This document shows, piece after piece, positions 16,907 through 23,813 of a DNA stretch of 29,690 bases; positions within the stretch are counted from its first letter, which is position 1; each line of letters opens with the position of its first letter. The stretch lies in the IMG/VR virus record IMGVR_UViG_3300010970_000141, positions 1 to 29,690 of that record; one strand, given 5' to 3'. The stretch is from a virus. Below the pieces are notes generated by a model that made no database searches, had not been told where the DNA came from, and was given only the letters and a program-made list of their open reading frames with translations. The translations under genes were made by a program, and so were the position numbers.

Positions 16907-19165
16907 ATGGCTGAAAAAATCGTATCACCTGGTGTTTTCACTAGAGAGAATGATTTATCTTTTATAGCACAGGGTGTTGGTGCAATCGGTGGAGTTTTCA
17001 TCGGACCTTTAAAGCAAGGACCAGCATTCAAACCTACAATTGTAAACACTCAATCTGAATTTGAAGATATTTTTGGTGTTGTTGATAGCACTTATTATAC
17101 TGAAAACGCAGTACAAAATTATTTAAGAGAAACTGGTGTAGCAACAATCGTAAGAGTTGCTGGATTAGGTGGATATAAAGAATTAGGACCAATTGGTATT
17201 ATTGCATCTGGTAGTGGTTTTCAACAATTAGTTTATACACTAAACAATACTGAAAATTCAAACACATCTGCATCATTTGCTGGAACAGTATCATCATCAC
17301 TTGTAAACCCAGATGTATTATCGTTTAGTGGTTCTCAAATTGGTACAAACTTAACTGCATCTATATCACCTGCTGATACATACGCGGTTACAAAAACTTT
17401 TGGAACATCTCCATTAGGAACTAAAAATGCTTACGCATATACTTATTTTGAAAATATTTTAGGAACTACTCATTATACAGCATCTACCGTAATTTTACCA
17501 TTACAAAACTTTAGTGATGATGCAGTTGGAGCTTCAACTCCGATGATTCAATCACAACTAATTGCCGGTGATAGATATGATTTGTTCCAAGTAAAAACAA
17601 TTTCAGATGGTAACGTTGAGAATACAAGATTTAAAGTTGTAATTTCAGATGTTAGAGCTGCTGGTTCAGTTGCTGGTTCTGATTACGCAACGTTTACATT
17701 ACAAGTTAGAAAATTCAACGATACTGATAAGAGAAAATATGTATTAGAAACATTCTCTAATTTAACTTTAGACCCAACATCACCAAACTATATTGCAAGA
17801 GCAATTGGAGATAGATATATACAAACAGATGCAAGTGGAAAAATTACTGAATATGGTGATTATTCTAACAAATCTCGTTATATCTATATTGCACCTGTTA
17901 ATCCGGATACAATACCTGTAACGGCAGCACCATATGGTAACGCTGGTTATTATCACCCAATCTACGCAACTGGAGCAACTGCTAATTATTTGGTGGATGT
18001 AACTTACAAATCCGTTGCATCATCAACAAATCCAGGTGGTTTTGATTTTGAAGGAGCAAACTCAACAGATAACACTCAATTCTTAAAACCAATTCCTACT
18101 AATGTAGTAACAACATCATCGGCATTTGCATTAGATGATAACAACGAATACCCACTAACTGGTTCGGCAGCAGCAGATGTAGCTAGAAGAGCATTTGCAG
18201 TAGCATTACAAGGTGGTTTTGATGGTATGAGTCCAGCAAAAACAATTGCAAAAGGAATAAATATTACAAATACAAACACACAAGGATTTGATTTATCAGA
18301 ATCATCTACGAGTGGTTCGGTAGCATACCAAAAAGCAATTGATGCAATATCTAATCAAGATGAATATGATATTAACTTGGTAGTATTACCTGGTGTTATT
18401 CAAACATTACACCCATCGGTAGCACAAGCGGGTATTGATTTATGTGAAGCGCGTACTGATTGTTTCTACATTATGGATTCAGTAGCACAAGATGGTACAA
18501 TTGATGGAGCAGTTGAGGTAGCAGAATCATTAGATACTAACTACGCAGCAACTTACTATCCTTGGATTAAGACAATTGATTTGAATACTAACAAAATGGT
18601 AGCAGTTCCACCATCGGTATTGATGCCAGCAGTATTTGCAGCAAATGATAACTCATCTGCAGAATGGTTTGCACCAGCAGGTTTGAATCGTGGTGGTATT
18701 ACTGGAGCAATCGGTGTAGTAAATCGTTTAACTCATGCGGATAGAGATACTTTATACGAAGGAAAAGTTAATCCAATCGCACAATTCCCAGGACAAGGTA
18801 TCGTAGCATTTGGACAAAAGACTTTACAATCTAGACCATCTGCATTAGATAGAATTAACGTAAGAAGATTATTGATTACAGTTAAAAAGTATATCGCATC
18901 TACTTCGAGATATTTAGTATTCGAACAAAATACGGCAGAAACTAGAAACCGATTCTTAAATACAGTAAATCCATATTTAGAGGGTATCCAACAAAGACAA
19001 GGACTTTACGCATTTAGAGTGGTAATGGATGATACAAACAACACACCAGATGTGATTGATAGAAACATCTTACAAGGAGCAATTTTCTTACAACCTACTA
19101 AAACTGCTGAATTTATCCAAATTGACTTCAATATTTTACCAACTGGTGCAACTTTTGGAGCATAA
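16907..19165 (+). CDS. Tail sheath protein (T4 gp18-like)
   Basis: A 752-residue contractile tail sheath subunit, which forms the outer cylinder that shortens on infection. The N terminus VSPGVFTREND, the following GAIGGVFIGPLKQGPAFKPTIV and the FEDIFGVVDS segment are typical of phage sheath proteins. The C-terminal 180 residues (DRINVRRLLITVKKYIAS, FEQNTAETRNRFLNTV, GAIFLQPTKTAEFIQIDF) form the conserved inner domain that joins neighbouring subunits. The middle, about residues 110-400, is a variable surface region, larger than in short sheath proteins. It has its own promoter-like motif and a strong SD, in keeping with being among the most abundant virion proteins. The tube gene follows 50 bp later. 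Confidence 0.95.
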   Translation: MAEKIVSPGVFTRENDLSFIAQGVGAIGGVFIGPLKQGPAFKPTIVNTQSEFEDIFGVVDSTYYTENAVQNYLRETGVATIVRVAGLGGYKELGPIGIIASGSGFQQLVYTLNNTENSNTSASFAGTVSSSLVNPDVLSFSGSQIGTNLTASISPADTYAVTKTFGTSPLGTKNAYAYTYFENILGTTHYTASTVILPLQNFSDDAVGASTPMIQSQLIAGDRYDLFQVKTISDGNVENTRFKVVISDVRAAGSVAGSDYATFTLQVRKFNDTDKRKYVLETFSNLTLDPTSPNYIARAIGDRYIQTDASGKITEYGDYSNKSRYIYIAPVNPDTIPVTAAPYGNAGYYHPIYATGATANYLVDVTYKSVASSTNPGGFDFEGANSTDNTQFLKPIPTNVVTTSSAFALDDNNEYPLTGSAAADVARRAFAVALQGGFDGMSPAKTIAKGINITNTNTQGFDLSESSTSGSVAYQKAIDAISNQDEYDINLVVLPGVIQTLHPSVAQAGIDLCEARTDCFYIMDSVAQDGTIDGAVEVAESLDTNYAATYYPWIKTIDLNTNKMVAVPPSVLMPAVFAANDNSSAEWFAPAGLNRGGITGAIGVVNRLTHADRDTLYEGKVNPIAQFPGQGIVAFGQKTLQSRPSALDRINVRRLLITVKKYIASTSRYLVFEQNTAETRNRFLNTVNPYLEGIQQRQGLYAFRVVMDDTNNTPDVIDRNILQGAIFLQPTKTAEFIQIDFNILPTGATFGA

Positions 19166-19180
19166 TAAATTAAAAATAGA

Positions 19181-19193
19181 TATATTTATATAA
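19181..19193 (+). promoter_or_regulatory. Candidate late promoter motif (copy 5)
   Basis: TATATTTATATAA contains ATATTTATAT in the 50-bp gap between sheath and tube, 22 nt before the tube ATG. Confidence 0.57.
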
Positions 19194-19200
19194 AAGATAT

Positions 19201-19206
19201 AAGGAG
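19201..19206 (+). promoter_or_regulatory. Strong Shine-Dalgarno of the tube gene
   Basis: AAGGAG, 9 nt before the ATG at 19216, the same spacing as in the sheath gene. The two leaders are almost identical (GGAGAAAT/AAAAATGGC). Confidence 0.75.
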
Positions 19207-19215
19207 AAATAAAAA

Positions 19216-19704
19216 ATGGCAGAAGTATTAGGGTTTGATAAAATATTCTACACGAATTTTGAACCTAAATTAGCTCAACGTTTCGTAATGGAAGTGGATG
19301 GTATCCCATCCTTTATGATTAAAGCGGCTCAAAGACCAAAATATAGTAGTGAATCAATCACATTAGACCATATTAACGTAAAACGTAAAATAAAGGGAAA
19401 ATCTAACTGGGATGATGTAACTGTAACTTTATATGACCCAATCGTTCCATCTGGTGCACAATCAGTAATGGAGTGGGTAAGAACATCACATGAATCAATC
19501 ACAGGACGTGATGGTTATGCAGATTTCTATAAGAAAAACATAGACATCTACGCATTAGGACCAGTTGGTGATAAAATTGAGAACTGGAAATTAGTTGGAG
19601 CATTTATCCAATCAGTAGATTTTGGTGATATGGATTGGAGTTCTAATGACCCGGTTAACATTACACTTACTCTTTCGGTAGATTATTGTGTATTAGAATA
19701 TTAA
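19216..19704 (+). CDS. Tail tube protein (T4 gp19-like)
   Basis: A 162-residue protein of the length usual for gp19-type tubes (about 160). It stacks in hexameric rings to form the inner tube through which DNA passes. The N-terminal RFVMEVDGIPSFMIKAAQRP, the central KRKIKGKSNWDDVTVTLYDP and the terminal SVDFGDMDWSSNDPVNITLTLSVDY (seen here as the last 40 residues) are characteristic of the family. It lies directly after the sheath, as in other T4-type phages. Expression is probably strong and separate, because it has its own promoter-like motif, an SD, and a strong terminator immediately downstream. Confidence 0.95.
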   Translation: MAEVLGFDKIFYTNFEPKLAQRFVMEVDGIPSFMIKAAQRPKYSSESITLDHINVKRKIKGKSNWDDVTVTLYDPIVPSGAQSVMEWVRTSHESITGRDGYADFYKKNIDIYALGPVGDKIENWKLVGAFIQSVDFGDMDWSSNDPVNITLTLSVDYCVLEY

Positions 19705-19727
19705 AAGTGAATAATTGGTAATTTAAG

Positions 19728-19758
19728 AAAAGTGTGTAAGTTTTTACACACTTTTTTT
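19728..19758 (+). terminator. Rho-independent terminator after the tube gene
   Basis: AAAAGTGTGTAA and TTACACACTTTT form a perfect 12-bp stem with a 4-nt loop (GTTT), followed by further Ts. It should end transcripts from the sheath and tube promoters. The A/T-flanked stem might also act on the opposite strand. Confidence 0.9.
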
Positions 19759-19765
19759 GTTTTGG

Positions 19766-19777
19766 TATATTTATATA
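19766..19777 (+). promoter_or_regulatory. Candidate late promoter motif (copy 6)
   Basis: TATATTTATATA contains ATATTTATAT and begins only 8 nt after the terminator. It ends 16 nt before the ATG at 19794, so it would restart transcription for the chaperone unit. Confidence 0.57.
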
Positions 19778-19793
19778 TACAAAAAATGATGTT

Positions 19794-20018
19794 ATGGAAT
19801 TAGAACAATTTGCAATAATAAAAACTCTATTAACAGAGATTAGAGATTTACTCAAAGAGCAACAATCTACTCAAACTAAAGGATTACTTTTAGATAGTGT
19901 ACAAAAGTTTTCATCACACATAGATGAGAATAGATGTTCTTGTGGTAATTTACCAAATGAATTATGTTCACGACCTGATTGTATCAGACAAATAGGAATA
20001 AAAAACAATTTAATATAA
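19794..20018 (+). CDS. Small protein with a Cys4 motif
   Basis: A 74-residue protein. Residues 1-45 are predicted helical (EQFAIIKTLLTEIRDLLKEQ), possibly a coiled coil. Residues 48-63 carry four cysteines in the pattern CxC-x7-C-x4-C (C48, C50, C58, C63), which could bind zinc. I do not recognise a family. It starts the unit that includes the tail assembly chaperone, whose ATG follows five bases after its stop. A role in tail assembly is possible from context only. The ATG at 19794 is preferred because the nearby ATG at 19786 is in another frame and stops at once. Confidence 0.6.
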   Translation: MELEQFAIIKTLLTEIRDLLKEQQSTQTKGLLLDSVQKFSSHIDENRCSCGNLPNELCSRPDCIRQIGIKNNLI

Positions 20019-20023
20019 GTTAT

Positions 20024-20860
20024 ATGGAAGAAAATTTAAACATTTCACGCGGAACACAACCAATCCAAACGCAACCACAAACAGAAAAGCCAGCAGTGGT
20101 AAGTACGTTTGAGTTTCCAACTCAAATTATTTCATTACCATCGGAAGGTAAGTGTTATTCTACATCAAACCCTTTAAGTGAAGGTACTTTGGAAATAAAG
20201 TATATGACAGCAAAGGAAGAAGATATACTTTCTTCACAAAACCTTATTCGTAAGGGAGTTGTATTGGATAAATTATTAGAATCGGTAGTTGTTCAAATTG
20301 GTGTAAATCCGGATGATTTAGTTATTGGTGATAAGAATGCAGTATTTCTTGCAACTCGTGTATTAGGCTATGGACCTGATTATGAGGTAGAGGTTACTGA
20401 CCCATTTAGTGGTGAAAGACAAAAAGTAACAATTGATTTATCAGAAATACAAACAAAGGATATTGATTTATCAATTTTGAATGCCGAAAATCGTTATGAG
20501 TTAGAATTGCCATTAAGTAAGAAGAAAATAACATTTAAATTATTAACTCACAAAGATGAAAAAGATATAAACGCTGAAATCCAAGCAATGGAACGTTTAT
20601 CTAAAAATAAAGAAATGGCATCGGATGTATCTACTCGTTTAAAATATATGATTACATCGGTAGATGGAGATACAGACAGAGGGAATATCAATAAGTTTGC
20701 TAAAAATATGTTGGCAAAGGATACTAGAGCATTTAGGGAATATGTAAAAACAATCTCACCAGATTTAAACCTTAAATACGATTTCGTTTCTGAAATCACC
20801 GGCGAATCGGAGGCGCTAGACATCCCATTTGGGATTAGCTTTTTTTACCCTACCAACTAA
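20024..20860 (+). CDS. Tail assembly chaperone / baseplate hub protein (T4 gp26-like)
   Basis: A 278-residue protein. It has the features of the T4_baseplate family (gp26): a disordered N terminus, the FPTQIISLPSEGKCYS opening, the IKYMTAKEEDILSSQNLI segment, a GDKNAVFLATRVLGYGPDY region, and a C terminus ending IPFGISFFYP. Proteins at this position, just before the tape measure, usually coat it during tail assembly, like lambda gpG. The ATG at 20024 is chosen over an in-frame start 15 codons earlier that overlaps the previous gene. The end overlaps another reading frame at a T7 run (20840-20846), which suggests a longer, frameshifted product (see the next CDS). Confidence 0.8.
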   Translation: MEENLNISRGTQPIQTQPQTEKPAVVSTFEFPTQIISLPSEGKCYSTSNPLSEGTLEIKYMTAKEEDILSSQNLIRKGVVLDKLLESVVVQIGVNPDDLVIGDKNAVFLATRVLGYGPDYEVEVTDPFSGERQKVTIDLSEIQTKDIDLSILNAENRYELELPLSKKKITFKLLTHKDEKDINAEIQAMERLSKNKEMASDVSTRLKYMITSVDGDTDRGNINKFAKNMLAKDTRAFREYVKTISPDLNLKYDFVSEITGESEALDIPFGISFFYPTN

Positions 20861-21041
20861 TTATAGCTTACAACTCCACGAAGAAATATTCTTTTTGATT
20901 ATGGGTGGCGGTGGTGGATTTACATTTTCAGATGTATATAACTTACCACTACACATACGAAGGTTATATGTAAATAATTTGTTGAAGATTAAAAAAGCAG
21001 AACAGGAACAAATGAATAACGCAAAGAAAGTTAGGAGGTAA
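20829..21041 (+). CDS. Chaperone C-terminal extension, probably made by frameshifting
   Basis: An open frame in +1 phase relative to the chaperone gene, open from 20820. It encodes THE segment YSLQLHEEIFFLIMGG, then FTFSDVYNLPLHIRRLYVNNLL and a charged tail; the EVYxMPxxxRR-like pattern resembles short proteins that follow gp26-type genes in other phages. The only good internal ATG (20901) would omit the LHEEIFFLI part, which looks like protein-coding sequence, and there is no SD. A TTG at 20829 is the first possible start. The simplest reading is a G/GT-type fusion: a ribosome slips by +1 (or -2) at the T7 run and joins this 65-residue extension to the chaperone. Independent translation from ATG 20901 (46 residues), or an indel in the sequenced T run, are alternatives. 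Confidence 0.55.
   Translation: MGLAFFTLPTNYSLQLHEEIFFLIMGGGGGFTFSDVYNLPLHIRRLYVNNLLKIKKAEQEQMNNAKKVRR
20840..20847 (+). other. Candidate programmed frameshift site (T7 A)
   Basis: A run of seven Ts followed by A lies 11 codons into the overlap region (20820-20860) and 12 nt before the chaperone stop. In the chaperone frame it reads TTT TTT TAC. Moving to the extension frame needs +1 or -2; a -1 slip leads to a quick stop near 20896. Confidence 0.45.
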
Positions 21042-21058
21042 TAATCCTAACTTTTTTT
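21027..21058 (+). terminator. Rho-independent terminator with the stop codon in its loop
   Basis: AAAGTTAGGA and TCCTAACTTT form a 10-bp stem around an 8-nt loop, followed by four Ts. The stop codon of the extension frame (21039-21041) lies in the loop, so the last codons form the left arm. Confidence 0.85.
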
Positions 21059-21065
21059 GTTTATG

Positions 21066-21078
21066 GATATTTATATAA
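21066..21078 (+). promoter_or_regulatory. Candidate late promoter motif (copy 7)
   Basis: GATATTTATATAA contains ATATTTATAT, begins 8 nt after the terminator and ends 16 nt before the ATG at 21095. It would drive the unit running to 28794, in which I found no further copy. Confidence 0.57.
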
Positions 21079-21094
21079 GATAAAATACATCATT

Positions 21095-21289
21095 ATGAAA
21101 ATAAACGAAGAAGGATTTTTAGAAAAAATAGTTGATAATTTTTTTGGTTCTCTTAAAAGGGGAGTATCTGATAGATATATTGCAGCTGCTAAAAAAGCAG
21201 GATTGGATGATGAATCTGTTAGAATAATGAAAGATATAGAAACCAATTGGGGACATTTATATAATAATGTAAAGAAATCCAATAAATAA
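21095..21289 (+). CDS. Small protein before the tape measure gene
   Basis: A 64-residue charged, mainly helical protein (EEGFLEKIVDNFFGSLKRG, then SDRYIAAAKKAGLDDESVRIM). I recognise no family. It has its own promoter-like motif upstream, and the tape measure gene starts two bases after its stop. Its place suggests a late tail-assembly factor, but a role cannot be read from the sequence. Codon use and composition match the neighbours. Confidence 0.6.
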   Translation: MKINEEGFLEKIVDNFFGSLKRGVSDRYIAAAKKAGLDDESVRIMKDIETNWGHLYNNVKKSNK

Positions 21290-21291
21290 TA

Positions 21292-23811
21292 ATGGCAAAG
21301 CAAAATAATGATGATTTAGCGCTAAATGCTCTCTATAAAGAGAGGCTAAAGACTATTGCCGAAATTAAAAGAATAAAAGAAGAAGAAATAAAACTTATAC
21401 AAAAAGGACAAAAATTATCGGAAGATGCATCAAAACAATTAAAAGAAAATCTATCCAACCTTAAAAAGTATAATGAAGCTATAAAAGAAAACAATTCAGA
21501 ATTAAAAAATAATATATCATACTATGAAACTGCTGAAAGCAGTATAAGTGGAATGAGTAGTTTAATGTCTGGATTAAAAAATAATTTATCAGAAATATCA
21601 AAAGCTGGGCTTTCATTTGCATCTTCGTTACAAAATGTAGGTTCTCATAATAAAGAAATATACACACAAGCTTCCGCAGCAGCGGCAGGTGCTATTGAAG
21701 CGGTAGCATCTTTATCTCAATTAAACGCCGAAGATACCGCACAAATTGCAACTAAAAAAGCCGAATATAAATCTTACTTTGATGATTTAAGTTCTCAAAT
21801 ACAGGAGTTGGAAAACCAACAACAAGATGGTAGAACAAAGCAGGGTAAGGCGGTAAAAGCTCAAATAGAAGCATTAAAAAGTATAGGTGCTGAAATAAAC
21901 GCTAATTATGCAGAAGCTGCACAATTTGCAAACATATCAAAAGATACTAAAGCAATCTATGAAGAATTAATGGATGATTTAGAAGGATTGGAAAAAACTT
22001 TTAAGAAAATTGCAATAACTACACAAATATTCTTTTCATCATTCAAAAATGCGTTAGGTGTTGCATTATTTTATGTTGGTGGATTGGTAGATGATTTTAA
22101 TGAATTGGCAAAGGGAGTAGGTGGGACAGTTGGACAAATGTTCCAATTAAAAGCACAATCATTTGCCGTATCTAAAATATTAGGTGAAGAAGCAGGTGCA
22201 GCAGTAACATCTTTAGCTGAAAAATTAGGTAATGCAAATGAAGTAACATTAGGTACTAGTATAGCTGTTGGTACGATGGCTAATCGTTTGGGTGTAAGTG
22301 GCGATGAAGCGGCACAATTGGTAAATCAATTTGGTAATTTATCAGGTCTTTCAAACTCAACTGCTATGAATACTATGGAAGCAGCATCGCAATTAGCATC
22401 GGCTAATGGTGTTGCACCAGCAGCAGTAATGAAAGATATTGCAGAAAACACAGAGTTCTTTGCATTATACGCAAAAGATGGTGGGGCTAATATAGCACAA
22501 GCTGCAATTGAAGCCCGTAGATTGGGTGTTGATTTAGGAACTGCTGCAAAGATTAGTGATAATTTATTAGATTATCAAACATCCGTACAAAGTGAAATGG
22601 AAGCATCTGTTTTATTGGGTAGAAACTTAAATCTAAATAAAGCAAGAGAATTAGCATATGCAGGTGATTCCGTTGGTGCTATGAAAGAAGCATTAAAAGC
22701 TGCTGGTGGAATTAATGAGTTTAACAAAATGGATGTTTACCAAAAGAAAGCAGTAGCTGAAGCATTGGGAACATCGGTATCAGAGTTGCAACAAATGTCC
22801 GCCAATATGGAAAGAGCGGCAACACCTGCTGGTAAATTAGAAGAATCATTTAATGCAACTACTGCATTTGTAAGAGAAATGGGAGCCGGTATTGCTGGTA
22901 CTGCCGTTAAAGGTATCGGTGGTATGCTGATTGGTATGAAAGATTTTAAAACTCAAGTAGCAGATGCTAAAGAAGGTTTTGATTTTATTAAAGATTCAGC
23001 CAAAGGAATCGGTGGATTAATTACTGGTAAGGGTGGTTCTCAATTAAAAGGATTATTGGATACCAAAGAAACGGGTGCAATTAAAAGTTTGGGTAAAGGA
23101 GGTACAATAGCACCACCAACACCTGGTAGTTCTGATACGGCTACCAAATCCGCAAGTGCAATGTCCAAAATAGATACGAAGGCATTATTAAGAGGTGCAG
23201 CAGCTATGTTAGTTATGGCAGCAGCTTTATATGTAACTGCAAAAGCACTACAAGAGTTTAACACAGTAGACCCAACATCTTTATTAAAAGCTGGAGCTGC
23301 TTTAGTTGGGTTGGGTGCAGCTATGATTGGATTGAATTATGCACTTGCACCACTTGCTACAACTGGTATATTAGAATTAGTCGCCGTTAGTATGGTGGCT
23401 TTTGGTGGAGCATTGGCATTGGCAGGTTTAGGTGCTAAATTATTTGGAGAATCGTTTTCATTGGTTGGTATGACATTACCAACGATAGTAGAACAATTAT
23501 CTGCTTTATCACAAGTTAATTTCTTACCTATATTTGGTATGGCAGCTGCATTAACTGCATTAGGTGGTTCACTTGCATTAGTTGCAACAACTGGTTTAGC
23601 AGCTCTTCCAGTATTAGCTGGGATAGGTTTAGCGGCAGGTGCAGTTGGGATGTTGATGGGTGGAGAAGAAAATGGTGGAGAAAATGAATTACTATTAGAA
23701 GAAATTAGAGGATTGAGAAGTGATATTCAAACACAACCAATTCAATTAAATCTGGATGGTAGATTGGTATATAAGGATATGTTGAGACAGGGTAAAAACA
23801 AATCTAATTAA
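21292..23811 (+). CDS. Tail tape measure protein
   Basis: An 839-residue protein that sets tail length and is ejected through the tube. Residues 1-80 are a highly charged coiled coil, and residues 100-240 are helical and Ala/Gln-rich. Residues 250-560 include repeated Gly/Ala-rich helices (GEEAGAAVTSLAEKLGNA, GDEAAQLVNQFGNLSG). Residues 632-655, 663-720 and 744-790 are long hydrophobic segments that could insert in the host membrane. By the usual 0.15 nm per residue the tail would be about 125 nm. It follows the chaperone genes, the classic order, and is followed two bases later by the baseplate genes. It is the counterpart of T4 gp29 in role, with little recognisable sequence similarity. Confidence 0.82.
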   Translation: MAKQNNDDLALNALYKERLKTIAEIKRIKEEEIKLIQKGQKLSEDASKQLKENLSNLKKYNEAIKENNSELKNNISYYETAESSISGMSSLMSGLKNNLSEISKAGLSFASSLQNVGSHNKEIYTQASAAAAGAIEAVASLSQLNAEDTAQIATKKAEYKSYFDDLSSQIQELENQQQDGRTKQGKAVKAQIEALKSIGAEINANYAEAAQFANISKDTKAIYEELMDDLEGLEKTFKKIAITTQIFFSSFKNALGVALFYVGGLVDDFNELAKGVGGTVGQMFQLKAQSFAVSKILGEEAGAAVTSLAEKLGNANEVTLGTSIAVGTMANRLGVSGDEAAQLVNQFGNLSGLSNSTAMNTMEAASQLASANGVAPAAVMKDIAENTEFFALYAKDGGANIAQAAIEARRLGVDLGTAAKISDNLLDYQTSVQSEMEASVLLGRNLNLNKARELAYAGDSVGAMKEALKAAGGINEFNKMDVYQKKAVAEALGTSVSELQQMSANMERAATPAGKLEESFNATTAFVREMGAGIAGTAVKGIGGMLIGMKDFKTQVADAKEGFDFIKDSAKGIGGLITGKGGSQLKGLLDTKETGAIKSLGKGGTIAPPTPGSSDTATKSASAMSKIDTKALLRGAAAMLVMAAALYVTAKALQEFNTVDPTSLLKAGAALVGLGAAMIGLNYALAPLATTGILELVAVSMVAFGGALALAGLGAKLFGESFSLVGMTLPTIVEQLSALSQVNFLPIFGMAAALTALGGSLALVATTGLAALPVLAGIGLAAGAVGMLMGGEENGGENELLLEEIRGLRSDIQTQPIQLNLDGRLVYKDMLRQGKNKSN

Positions 23812-23813
23812 AG

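Noticed and set aside
7056-21078. T4 late promoters on the - strand (TATAAATA in the complement)
   Set aside because: No genes run leftward, and the motif's steady distance to + strand starts argues for + strand use.
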